The translations under genes were made by a program, and so were the position numbers. A DNA stretch of 64,000 nucleotides from Nocardioides jensenii JCM 1364 = NBRC 14755 (GTDB lineage: Bacteria > Actinomycetota > Actinomycetes > Propionibacteriales > Nocardioidaceae), in the NCBI RefSeq assembly GCF_001552535.1, contig NZ_BCRJ01000024.1, positions 45,365 through 109,364 of the forward strand, read 5' to 3'. The notes under the pieces are model-generated. The model did no database searches, had not been told where the DNA came from, and was given only the letters and a program-made list of their open reading frames with translations. Position 1 is the first letter of the stretch. Every line of letters starts with the position of its first letter. Positions 17,255 to 26,681 of the stretch are shown here, piece after piece.

Positions 17255-18155
17255 CCGCCGATTGTGCCCCAGCGAACGACACCAGCGAACGCACCGCGTC
17301 ACGAAGCTGCGCGGCGCTGGCGAACCGCTCCGCCGGGTCCTTGGCCATCGCCCGCAGCAGGACCCTGTTGAGCGCGGCAACCTGCGGGTCGTCACCGTCC
17401 AGCTCGGGCACCGGGGCCGTGATGTGCGCGGTCATCAGCTGGTAGTCACCGGTGCTCCATGAATACGGCGCCTCGCCGACGAGCAACGCCCAGAGCAGGC
17501 AACCGAGCGCGTAGACGTCACTGGCCGTGCTGGCCTCGACGCCGTGGTGCAGCTCCGGCGCCATGTAGGAGGCCGTCCCCAGCATCCCGGAGGTCTCGGT
17601 GAGCTCCGAGTGCGGCGTACGGGCGATGCCGAAGTCGGCGATCCACGCATGCAGGCGGCTCGTACGGCGGCCGAGCAGGATGTTGGCCGGTTTGATGTCC
17701 CGGTGCACCAACCCGGCCGCATGCGCATCGGCGACACCCGACGCGACCTGCACGACGAGGTCGAGCGCCAGCGCCCGGTCAGGGGTTCCGTGGGCCCGAA
17801 GAGCTGCGGCCAGGTCGCCGCCGTCGATGAACTGGGTCGCGGTCCACAGCAGACCGTCCTGCTCGCCGTGGCCGATCACCGGGACCACGTGCGGCGACTG
17901 CAGCCCCGCCTGGGCACGCGCCTCGCGGACGAAGCGGGCCCGCATCACCGGGTCGTCCGCGTGCCGGGTCGACATCACCTTGAGCGCGACCGTGCGATCC
18001 AGCGACACCTGCGTGGCTTCGAAGACCACGCCCATGCCGCCGTGGCCCAGCGTGCGCTCGATCCGGAACTCGCCGAGCAGCGAGCCCGGCCCGAGGGCGG
18101 AGGTGTCGAGGGCTGCGGCGGCCGGTCGTGCGACAGAGACGCGGGTTGCGGACAT
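17244..18155 (-). CDS. soluble serine/threonine protein kinase
   Basis: This 303-residue Hanks-type kinase has all core motifs: glycine loop LGHGGMGVVFEA, VALKV lysine, VHRDIKPANIL catalytic loop, DFGIA and MAPE. It ends soon after the kinase domain, with no transmembrane helix and no PASTA or other sensor domain, so it is cytoplasmic and its signal is unknown. Start ATG 18155 has GGTGGAG upstream; an in-frame extension of 11 codons is less likely. The overlapping DUF2804 gene is a candidate substrate or partner. Confidence 0.9.
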   Translation of the reverse strand: MSATRVSVARPAAAALDTSALGPGSLLGEFRIERTLGHGGMGVVFEATQVSLDRTVALKVMSTRHADDPVMRARFVREARAQAGLQSPHVVPVIGHGEQDGLLWTATQFIDGGDLAAALRAHGTPDRALALDLVVQVASGVADAHAAGLVHRDIKPANILLGRRTSRLHAWIADFGIARTPHSELTETSGMLGTASYMAPELHHGVEASTASDVYALGCLLWALLVGEAPYSWSTGDYQLMTAHITAPVPELDGDDPQVAALNRVLLRAMAKDPAERFASAAQLRDAVRSLVSFAGAQSAGAS

Positions 18156-18215
18156 GACTCCACCCTCGTGAAAACGGTCACGGGCCACATCCGCACGCGT
18201 ACTCAGGTCGCGTGG

Positions 18216-18250
18216 AGTACTTACTCGGAGTGAGTATAGTGACTTACTAC
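18216..18250 (+). promoter_or_regulatory. palindromic control region upstream of the tauD-like gene
   Basis: This AT-rich block contains GTACTTAC (18217-18224), the inverted repeat TACTC-GGAGT-GAGTA (18222-18236) and AGTGACTTACT (18238-18248). A CATTAT element at about 18250-18255 could serve as a -10. It sits about 57 bases before the dioxygenase ATG and also in front of the divergent kinase gene. The words match those upstream of the ABC operon at 16181-16217. Confidence 0.55.
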
Positions 18251-18306
18251 ATTATACGCAGGACGAGAGACCCCGTGGTGACAACCAACGCCCTCAGGAG
18301 GACTTC

Positions 18307-19245
18307 ATGAACATCCGCATCACCCGGCCGCAGACCGCGCTCACAGTCCAGAAGCTCGGCGGCCGCATCGGCGCTCGCATCGACGGCGTCACCCTCGGTG
18401 CCGACCTCGGCGACGAGACGGTGGCGACGATCCGGGCCGCCCTGCTCGAGCACAAGGTCGTCTTCTTCCGCGGCCAGGAGCACCTCGACGACAAGGGCCA
18501 CATCGCCTTCGCCGAGCAGCTCGGCTCGCTGACCACCGCCCACCCGACCGTCAACACCGGCAGCGCCCGCGTGTTCACCCTGACCGCCGACAAGGGCATG
18601 GCCGCCAACAGTTGGCACACCGACGTCACGTTCGTCGACCGGATCCCGGCGATCAGCATCCTGCGGGGCGTGGTCATCCCGGAGTACGGCGGCACCACGA
18701 ACTGGGCCAACACCGTGACGGCGTACGAGTCCCTCCCGACGTCTCTGCGCGCCCTGGTCGACAACCTGTGGGCCGTGCACACCAACGACTACGACTACGG
18801 CGAGCACACCGAGAACGGTGTCGTGGTCGATCAGCAGGACAAGCAGTTCAGCCGCTCCGACTTCGTCTCCACCACGTTCGAGACCGAGCACCCCGTCGTC
18901 CGCGTGCACCCGGAGACCGGCGAGCGCTCACTGGTGCTGGGCCACTTCGTGAAGAAGTTCGTCGGCCTCAACCAGAAGGAGTCGGCGATCCTGTTCAACC
19001 TGCTCCAGGACCGGGTAACCAAGCTGGAGAACACCATCCGTTGGACCTGGCAGAAGGGCGACGTGGCCATGTGGGACAACCGCGCCACCCAGCACTACGC
19101 CGTCGCCGACTTCGACACGCAGCCGCGTGAGGTACGCCGGATCACGGTGGCCGGCGACATTCCCGTGGGCATCGACGGACGCCGCAGCATCCCGATCACC
19201 GGTGACGCGGGTTCGTTCTCCGACGTCAGCGCCCTGGTCAGCTGA
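18307..19245 (+). CDS. TauD/TfdA family Fe(II)/2-oxoglutarate dioxygenase
   Basis: This 312-residue non-haem iron dioxygenase of the taurine-dioxygenase type releases sulfite or otherwise hydroxylates its substrate using 2-oxoglutarate and O2. The iron ligands are visible as HTD in [11 protein letters not shown] (about residues 104-106) and a distal His in [10 protein letters not shown] (about 263). The 2-oxoglutarate-binding Arg lies in [11 protein letters not shown]. The ATG has a strong AGGAGG upstream. It probably acts with the ABC importer on the other strand, as both have related palindromic words upstream. The exact sulfonate is unknown. Confidence 0.9.
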   Translation: MNIRITRPQTALTVQKLGGRIGARIDGVTLGADLGDETVATIRAALLEHKVVFFRGQEHLDDKGHIAFAEQLGSLTTAHPTVNTGSARVFTLTADKGMAANSWHTDVTFVDRIPAISILRGVVIPEYGGTTNWANTVTAYESLPTSLRALVDNLWAVHTNDYDYGEHTENGVVVDQQDKQFSRSDFVSTTFETEHPVVRVHPETGERSLVLGHFVKKFVGLNQKESAILFNLLQDRVTKLENTIRWTWQKGDVAMWDNRATQHYAVADFDTQPREVRRITVAGDIPVGIDGRRSIPITGDAGSFSDVSALVS

Positions 19246-19278
19246 CCGGCGCCCCGGTGAGGGGCTCCGACGCAACAA

Positions 19279-19319
19279 GGCCGTGGATCGCAGTCACCTG
19301 GTGACTGTGATCCACGGCC
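19279..19319. terminator. bidirectional terminator hairpin
   Basis: A 19-bp stem is formed by GGCCGTGGATCGCAGTCAC and GTGACTGTGATCCACGGCC, with one G-U pair and a CTG loop. It lies between the convergent tauD-like and E2 genes and has no long T-tract, which is common in high-GC actinobacteria. Confidence 0.8.
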
Positions 19320-19343
19320 ATGTCTGCGCAGGTCCGCTGCGAC

Positions 19344-20858
19344 TCAGAACAGCAGCGCGCTGGCCGGGTCCTCGAGGATGCCGGCCACGTCGGCGAGGAA
19401 GGTCGAGCCCTTCTCTCCGTCGACGTGACGGTGGTCGAACGAGAGCGCGAGCGTGGTCACGTCGCGCACGCAGAGCTCGCCGTCCGCGTCGACCCAGGGC
19501 TTCTTCTTGATCGAGCCGAAGCACAGGATCGCGGACTCGCCCGGGTTGATGATCGGCGTGCCGGCATCGACACCGAAGACGCCCACGTTGGTGATCGTGA
19601 ACGTGCCACCACTCATCTCGGCCGGCTGGGTCTTGCCCTCGCGCGCGGTCTTGGTGAGCGCGTTGAGGCCCTCGGCGAGCTCGAGCAGCGAGAGCTGCTC
19701 GGCACCCTTGACATTGGGCACGACCAGGCCGCGCGGGGTGGCCGCGGCGATGCCGAGGTTCACGTAGTCCTTGAACACGACCTCGCCGGCCGGCTCGTCC
19801 CAGAACGAGTTGATCTCCGGCGTACGACGCATCGCCAGCATCACCGCACGCGAGAGCACGAGCAGCGGCGAGACCTTGACGTCCTTGAACTCGCGACGCT
19901 TCTTGAGCCGGTCGACGAACTCCATGGTCGAGGTGACGTCGATGGTGATCCACTCGGTGACGTGCGGGATGGTGAACGCGGAGTTCACCATCGCCTGGCC
20001 CATCATCTTGCGGACGCCCTTGATCGGCTCGCGCCGTTCAAGCCCCTCGTTGGACGAGTAGCGAGCGCCAGCGAGCGTGTCGAGACCAGAGCGCGTCTCG
20101 ACACGGCCCTCGTCCCTCGGGCCTGCTCGACCAGCGAGATCAACCGCGGCGTGCACGTCGTCACGCGTGACCGTGCCGTTCGGGCCGGTGGCACGCAGCG
20201 ACGTCAGGTCGACGCCGAGGTCCTTGGCCAGCTTGCGCACCGGCGGCTTGGCGAGGGCACGAACCGCACCGGGCTCGGTCGCCGAGGCCGGCACGAAGGC
20301 CGGGGTCTCGAACTGCGGGGTGCGAGCAGACTGCGAGGGCACCGCCGGCTCGTCGGCCTCGATCACCGGGTCGGACTGGGCACCACCGGGCGCGAACGCC
20401 CCTTGCACCTGCATCTGGGTGGCGGCCGCCGACTCCGTCGACGGGGAGGCCGAACCCTTGCGCGGTCGACGCACCGGGCCGCGCTCGGCCTTCATGCGGC
20501 CAACCAGGCTCTCGCCCTCGCCACCGCCACTGGCGGCCGGGTTGGAGAGGTCGATCTCGCCGATGTCACGGGCGGGCGCCTCGGCCGACGGCGCCGCGGG
20601 GGCGGCCGGGGCGGGCGTCTCGTTCGGGTCGCCGACCGAGATGATCGGCGTGCCGACCGGGATCATCTCGCCCTCGGGCGCCAGCAGCGCCAGCACCGTG
20701 CCGGCGTACGGTGAGGGCAGCTCGACCAGCGACTTGGCGGTCTCGATCTCGACGATGATGTCGTTGACCTCGATGACGTCGCCGACCTTGACCTTCCAGG
20801 CCACGATCTCGGCCTCGGTGAGGCCTTCTCCGACGTCGGGCAGCTTGAACTCAGCCAT
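19344..20858 (-). CDS. 2-oxoacid dehydrogenase E2 (branched-chain dihydrolipoyl acyltransferase)
   Basis: This 504-residue E2 core subunit has an N-terminal lipoyl domain (residues 1-75) with the lipoylated Lys in ETAKSLVELP. An Ala/Pro-rich linker follows, then a peripheral subunit-binding domain (about 195-238, VRKLAKDLGVDLTSLRATGP), then the catalytic domain, ending with SFDHRHVDGEKG where His/Asp are the active pair. One lipoyl domain and the linked E1 genes fit the branched-chain 2-oxoacid complex, making acyl-CoA primers for branched fatty acids. Residues about 240-270 are encoded by a palindromic repeat inserted in frame. Confidence 0.92.
   Translation of the reverse strand: MAEFKLPDVGEGLTEAEIVAWKVKVGDVIEVNDIIVEIETAKSLVELPSPYAGTVLALLAPEGEMIPVGTPIISVGDPNETPAPAAPAAPSAEAPARDIGEIDLSNPAASGGGEGESLVGRMKAERGPVRRPRKGSASPSTESAAATQMQVQGAFAPGGAQSDPVIEADEPAVPSQSARTPQFETPAFVPASATEPGAVRALAKPPVRKLAKDLGVDLTSLRATGPNGTVTRDDVHAAVDLAGRAGPRDEGRVETRSGLDTLAGARYSSNEGLERREPIKGVRKMMGQAMVNSAFTIPHVTEWITIDVTSTMEFVDRLKKRREFKDVKVSPLLVLSRAVMLAMRRTPEINSFWDEPAGEVVFKDYVNLGIAAATPRGLVVPNVKGAEQLSLLELAEGLNALTKTAREGKTQPAEMSGGTFTITNVGVFGVDAGTPIINPGESAILCFGSIKKKPWVDADGELCVRDVTTLALSFDHRHVDGEKGSTFLADVAGILEDPASALLF
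20052..20133. repeat. palindromic repeat element inside the E2 linker
   Basis: Two inverted copies of a GC-rich element face each other around a perfect 10-bp stem, GTGTCGAGAC (20077-20086) and GTCTCGACAC (20095-20104). The ends have GACGAGTAGCGAGCG and GCTCGACCAGCGAG. The GGTCGAGCA / GTGTCGAGACC pattern resembles dispersed palindromic repeats that I recall from intergenic DNA of nocardioform actinobacteria. Here it stays open in the E2 frame and encodes a flexible charged segment. Confidence 0.65.
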
Positions 20859-20861
20859 TTC

Positions 20862-21844
<983 letters not shown>

Positions 21845-21845
<1 letters not shown>

Positions 21846-22996
21846 CAGTGCGCCTCCTCGAATCCGGCGTGGTAGGCCGCGAACGCATCACGCTGCTCGG
21901 CCAGCTCGGCGGGGATCTCGTCGTAGACGAAGTCGAAGATCGCGTGCGGGTCGGGGTCGGGCAGCGCCTTGCAGCCCTCACGCAGCCGGACGCCGAGCTC
22001 GTCGGCCTCGACCTTGACCGTGTCGAGGAAGCCGTCGTCGACCAGGCCGTTGCGCTTGAGGTAGGCCTCCACCCGGGCGATCGGGTCCTTGAGCTTCCAG
22101 TGCTCCACGTCCGCGGAGAGCCGGTAGCGGGTCGGGTCGTCGGTCGTGGTGTGGGCACCCATGCGGTAGGTGTAGGCCTCGATCAGGGTCGGCCCCTGTC
22201 CCTCGCGGGCGCGCTGCAGTGCGGCCTTGGTGACGGCGTACGTCGCCAGCACGTCGTTGCCGTCGACCCGGACGCCGGGGAAACCGAAGCCGAGAGCACG
22301 CTGGTAGAGCGGGATGCGGGTCTGGCGCTCGATCGGCTCGGAGATCGCCCACTGGTTGTTCTGGCAGAAGAACACGACCGGAGCGTTGTAGGAGGCGGCG
22401 AAGATGAAGCCCTCGTTGACGTCGCCCTGCGAGGACGCGCCGTCGCCGAAGTGCGCGATCACGGCCGCGTCGCGCTCGGGGTCACCGGTGCCGACGACGC
22501 CGTCGCGCTGCATGCCCATGGCGTAGCCCGTGGCGTGGAGCACCTGGGCGCCGATCACGATGGTGTACTGCCCGAAGTTGTTGTCGGCGGGGTTCCAGCG
22601 ACCGTGGTCGACCCCGCGGAACAGGCCGAGCAGGTCGAGCGGGTCGACCCCGCGGCACCAGGCGACGCCGTGCTCGCGGTAGGTCGGGAAGACGTAGTCC
22701 TGCGGGCGCAGGGCACGTCCGGCACCGATCTGGGCGGCCTCCTGGCCGAGCAGCTGGGCCCAGATGCCGAGCTCTCCGTGCCGCTGGAGCGCGGTGGCCT
22801 CGGTGTCGATGCGCCGGGTGAGGACCATGTCGCGGTAGAAGCCGCGCAGCTCCTCGGCGCTGAAGTCCATGTCGAACTCTGCGTGGTGGACACGCTCCCC
22901 TTCGGGGGTCAGGAGCTGGACGAGCTCAGGGCCGCCGTCCTGCTGTGAGGGACCGAAGACCTCGACGAGGTCTGGTCCGAACTCTGCCTGGGACAC
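21845..22996 (-). CDS. 2-oxoacid dehydrogenase E1 alpha subunit
   Basis: This 383-residue thiamine-diphosphate-binding alpha chain has the ThDP motif starting FGDGASSQGDVNEGF and ending CQNNQWAIS, the GDG-x(n)-NN pattern. The phosphorylation-loop region YRMGAHTTTDDPTRY is as in branched-chain E1alpha. It starts at GTG 22996. First gene of the E1alpha-E1beta-E2 operon; no E3 is nearby. The 264 bases upstream, shared with the divergent gene at 23261, hold no recognisable motif. Confidence 0.92.
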
Positions 22997-23260
22997 GTGG
23001 GCACTCCTTCTCTTCGCCGGCCTGCGGGGTCACCGGGGCCGGGTGTGGGAACAACGCTTCGGGGCCGCTCCAGTGGTGGTGGGACGGACCCGAGAACGGG
23101 CTAACCGGCGCGCGGAACCGTCTGTGACGGGCAACACACTGCCGTTCTCACAAGGTACCCGTCCAGTCGGCACCGCCGCCAATCCGGCGTTTGCCTTGTC
23201 CTCGGGCGGGCATGAGTCGACAACTCAATCTGATGCACGTTGACGACAGGGAGAAGACAC

Positions 23261-23656
23261 ATGGCCACGGAAGAGTTCGTCGCCGGAGTCGAGGAGCTCT
23301 ATCACGCGGGCGTGGTCGAGGTTCCCGACATCGCGACACGGTTCACCTCGGCCCGCGAGCACCTGCCCGGTCCCACCCTGGAGTGGGCCTTCAGCAGGGC
23401 GGGCAGCATCGGCTACTCCAGCCACGGGCCATGGCAGGCCTGGAGCGATCTGGCCGAGGACCTCGGCGGCTTCATCGGCAGGACCGAGAGGGATCTCATC
23501 GATGCCGGCGCGAACCTGGTGAAGTGCGCCGAGAACTACGCCGCCACCGACGACGCGATCCGGGCGAACCTGGACGACGTCCGGGCCGAGATCGACAAGG
23601 AAGCCAGGACTCCCGAGAGCAAGATCGACCCCGCACACACCCACGGAGACGACTGA
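23261..23656 (+). CDS. WXG/EspC-like small helical protein
   Basis: This 131-residue, mostly helical, acidic protein has no signal peptide. The pattern of N-terminal helix, central glycine/serine-rich turn and C-terminal helix (LVKCAENYAATDDAIRANL) resembles small type VII secretion-associated proteins of the WXG100/EspC sort. The match is by shape and context, not by a clear motif. Start ATG 23261 follows AGGGAG. The stop overlaps the ATG of the next gene (TGATG), so the two proteins are probably made in equal amounts and may pair. No ESX secretion machinery gene is in the window. Confidence 0.55.
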   Translation: MATEEFVAGVEELYHAGVVEVPDIATRFTSAREHLPGPTLEWAFSRAGSIGYSSHGPWQAWSDLAEDLGGFIGRTERDLIDAGANLVKCAENYAATDDAIRANLDDVRAEIDKEARTPESKIDPAHTHGDD

Positions 23657-24594
23657 TGAGCTGGGACGAGATGTCCGTACACGTCGGAGACATCTACCGA
23701 TTGGCCATCTCGAACGAGCTGCGCGGCTACGGCTTCTGGCTCGACGGGTCCGAATGGCAGTACCCCGAGATGCCGATGGCCGACGTGGGCTCGCCCTACG
23801 GCCCGCGACCCAGCGACACGGTGACGCAGGTGCACCTCAGATGGGGAGATGTCCTCAATGACTTCAGCGACTTCACCCAGATGCCGGACCCCGAGGCCTT
23901 CGACCCCGCCATCACCCAGATGGAGAAGGTGGTCGAACGCCTGTCCGTGACTGCCACCATCGACCCGACGACCGAGGAGTCGATCCCGCCGAACGGGATG
24001 GACGGGCACATCAACAGCCTCAGCGACGTGCGTCTGGCCAGCTGGAAGGGCGACGCCGCCGACGAGTTCCGTCTGTACCTGGCTCACCTGGGGGACAAGA
24101 CCGGCCACCAGTGGGCTCTCGCCTGGGTGCTCCTGAACGCCTTGCGGGCCGAGCAGGGCATCTGGCAACGGGCCCAGGTCGACGTGGACCAGGTGGCACA
24201 CAAGGCTCTGAGCCGACTCTCCGGCGAGGGCAGCGGTGAGGGTGGAGGATCAGCCGGCAAGGTCCTGAATGCGCTCACCACGCTTGCCGGGTTCGCCCTT
24301 CCGGGGCTCGGCAGCACGGTCAAGGTCTTCACGGCCACCGGAGCGGTGGCCCAGCTGGCAAGCCTCCTCCCGAAGGAAGAGGGTCTCCCGGGCGACCCCA
24401 GCCACATCATCTCCGACATGCGCGACGACCTCCGGAAGGTGAAGGAGGCCGTGGAGCAGAAGGAGAGCGAGCTGCACGACGAACTGACCTCCGTGGCCGG
24501 GGCGGTCAGCCGCAAGGCCATGGAGTACTACCTTGAGCGGCCATCGCTGTCCAAGCCGGGCAACATCCGCGACAAGAGGGGCACCTTCAGCTGA
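23656..24594 (+). CDS. WXG-motif protein, putative type VII-like substrate
   Basis: This 312-residue protein of unknown function has a helical core containing a WxG turn in LASWKGDAADEFRLYLAHL (about residues 115-135), as in WXG100/LXG-type domains. A glycine-rich hinge (SGEGSGEGGGSAGK), a hydrophobic stretch near residues 205-235 and a C-terminal coiled-coil-like segment (VKEAVEQKESELHDEL) follow. No toxin catalytic motif is recognised. It is translationally coupled to the small helical partner upstream. A similar two-gene layout occurs at 55538-56933. Confidence 0.55.
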   Translation: MSWDEMSVHVGDIYRLAISNELRGYGFWLDGSEWQYPEMPMADVGSPYGPRPSDTVTQVHLRWGDVLNDFSDFTQMPDPEAFDPAITQMEKVVERLSVTATIDPTTEESIPPNGMDGHINSLSDVRLASWKGDAADEFRLYLAHLGDKTGHQWALAWVLLNALRAEQGIWQRAQVDVDQVAHKALSRLSGEGSGEGGGSAGKVLNALTTLAGFALPGLGSTVKVFTATGAVAQLASLLPKEEGLPGDPSHIISDMRDDLRKVKEAVEQKESELHDELTSVAGAVSRKAMEYYLERPSLSKPGNIRDKRGTFS

Positions 24595-24622
24595 GTTCGC
24601 CCGAGCTGTCCGGGCCGCAGCT

Positions 24623-26671
24623 TCAGGCCCGGGAGCGCCAGAGCAGCCAGACGAAGTACGGCGTACCGATCAGTGCGGTGACCATGCCGGCGGGAACCTG
24701 GTCGGGGGCGATCACGTTGCGGCCGAACGTGTCGGCCAGGCTGACCAGGATCGCGCCGAGCAGCATCGCCACCGGGAGCACCCGGACGTGACGCGAGCCG
24801 ACGACGGCCCGGGCCGCGTGCGGGGCGACCAGGCCGGTGAAGACGACCAGACCGATGGCCGACGCGGAGGCCGCGGTGAGCACGACCGCGGTGACCAGCA
24901 GGGTCAGTCGGGTCCGCTCCAGGGAGAGTCCGAGCACCCGCGGGGTGTCGTCGTCGAGGGCCATCACGTCGAGGTCGTTGCGGTGCCGGAACAGGATCGG
25001 CACGGCGACCAGCACGACGATGACGAGCGGGACGACCTGCTCGTAGGTGCGGCCGTAGGTGGAGCCGTTGAGCCAAGTCAGGGCGAGCTGGGTGTCGTAG
25101 GGGCTGAAACTGATCAGGATGAACGCGATCAGCGCCTGCCCGAGCGCGGCGACACCGACCCCGACCAGCACCAGCCGGATCGAGTCGAGGCCTCCGCGCC
25201 AGGAGACGGCGTACACGATGCCGAACGCGACCGCGGCCCCCACCACCGCGGAGATGTTGATCAGCCAGAGCGCGGTCACGCCTGCGAACGCGATGCAGGT
25301 GATCGCGCCGACTCCGGCGCCGGCGGTGACCCCGAGCAGACCCGGCTCGGCCAGCGGGTTGCGGCACACCGCCTGGGTGGCGCAGCCGGCCAGGGCCAGG
25401 GCGGCGCCGGCGAACGTGGCCGCGAGGAGGCGCGGCACCCGCTCCTCGAGGGTGTAGTGCACGAGTGGCCCGGCGTTGCCGGAGAGCCAGTTGACCACGT
25501 CGCCGAGGAGCAGGCGGTCCTCCCCCATGAGCGTCCACCCGCGACCGGCCAGCAGCCCGAGCAGCGTGGCTCCGACCAGGAGCACGGACAGCCCGGCGAC
25601 CAGGAGCGCGGTGAAGCGGAACGGCGAGCCGGTGCGCGAGCGGGCCGAGGGTGCCTCCGGGACGGTGCCGCCCTGGCGGAAGCCGCGGGCGATGCCGATC
25701 AGCACCATGGCCCCGAACATCGTGGTCGCCACTCCGGTGGGTACGCCGGGCCCGAACGCCCCGGTCGGCACGAGCCGCATCAGGACGTCGGCCACCACCA
25801 CCAGCACGATGCCGATCAGTCCCGAGAGCGGCAGCAGGACCCGGTGCCTGTGCACGTCCTTGACCCACCTGCCCGACAGCCTGGCCAGCACCGGCGCGCA
25901 GAGCCCGATGAATCCCATCGGGCCGGCGACGGTGACGGCCAGGCTGGCCAGCAGAACGGCGAGGAGGACGGCGACCAGCTGGATGAGGCGCACGTTGACG
26001 CCCAGGCTCGAGGCGGCGTCGTCGCCGAGTGCGAGCAGGTCGAGCCGTCGGCACAGCAACATCGCGACGAGCACCACCGCGGTCACCGCCACGGCTCCCT
26101 GCGCCGGGGCGTCGATGCTGATCTGGACCAGGTTGCCGTTGCCCCAGGCGAACAGGCTCTGGGTCTGCTCCTCGAAGAGCAGGAGCAGCATGCCGGTCAT
26201 GGAGCCGAGCGCCAACGCGAGCGCCGACCCGGCGAGCACCAGACGCGCCGGCCCGGAGGCACCCCCGGAGAGCGTCAGGACGAGTCCCGCGCCGACCAGG
26301 CCTCCGACGAAGGCGATGCCCCCTTGGAGGAAGAGCGGCAGCGAGATCCCGAAGGCGGCCACCACGGTGGCCGCGAACCAGGCGCCACCGTTGATCGCCA
26401 GGGTGTCCGGCGAGGCGAGTGGGTTGCGGGTGACCGACTGCAGCAGCGCCCCTGAGACGCCGACGGCCAGGCCGACCACCAGCCCCGCCAGCAGGCGCGG
26501 GAGCCGAGAGCCCATGAGCACGTCACGGGTCAGCTGGTCCCCGCGCCCGACGGCGAGGTCGAGCAGGTCGTGGAAGCCGATCGCCGAGGTGCCCTGGGTC
26601 ACGTGCACGGCACCGGCCGCGAGGGCCACCAGGACGAGCCCGGCGAGGCTGGTGAAGCTGCGCAGGGTCAC
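24623..26671 (-). CDS. siderophore ABC transporter, double-length FecCD permease
   Basis: This 682-residue permease has two FecCD domains fused in one chain, as in FhuB. The first half has LPRLLAGLVVGLAVGVSGAL and TRNPLASPDTLAINGGAW. The second repeats the theme with VPRLLAATFAGAALALAGCA and CRNPLAEPGLLGVTAGAGVG. About 18-20 transmembrane helices are expected, so one protein forms the whole pore. Start GTG 26671 lies 11 bases after the binding-protein stop. It is the last gene of the iron-uptake operon led by the ATPase at 28512. Confidence 0.92.
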   Translation of the reverse strand: MTLRSFTSLAGLVLVALAAGAVHVTQGTSAIGFHDLLDLAVGRGDQLTRDVLMGSRLPRLLAGLVVGLAVGVSGALLQSVTRNPLASPDTLAINGGAWFAATVVAAFGISLPLFLQGGIAFVGGLVGAGLVLTLSGGASGPARLVLAGSALALALGSMTGMLLLLFEEQTQSLFAWGNGNLVQISIDAPAQGAVAVTAVVLVAMLLCRRLDLLALGDDAASSLGVNVRLIQLVAVLLAVLLASLAVTVAGPMGFIGLCAPVLARLSGRWVKDVHRHRVLLPLSGLIGIVLVVVADVLMRLVPTGAFGPGVPTGVATTMFGAMVLIGIARGFRQGGTVPEAPSARSRTGSPFRFTALLVAGLSVLLVGATLLGLLAGRGWTLMGEDRLLLGDVVNWLSGNAGPLVHYTLEERVPRLLAATFAGAALALAGCATQAVCRNPLAEPGLLGVTAGAGVGAITCIAFAGVTALWLINISAVVGAAVAFGIVYAVSWRGGLDSIRLVLVGVGVAALGQALIAFILISFSPYDTQLALTWLNGSTYGRTYEQVVPLVIVVLVAVPILFRHRNDLDVMALDDDTPRVLGLSLERTRLTLLVTAVVLTAASASAIGLVVFTGLVAPHAARAVVGSRHVRVLPVAMLLGAILVSLADTFGRNVIAPDQVPAGMVTALIGTPYFVWLLWRSRA

Positions 26672-26681
26672 GAACGGTGGG

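Noticed and set aside
24533..26455. Long plus-strand open frame opposite the FecCD permease
   Set aside because: It is an acidic/Gln/His-rich shadow of codons for hydrophobic residues on the other strand.
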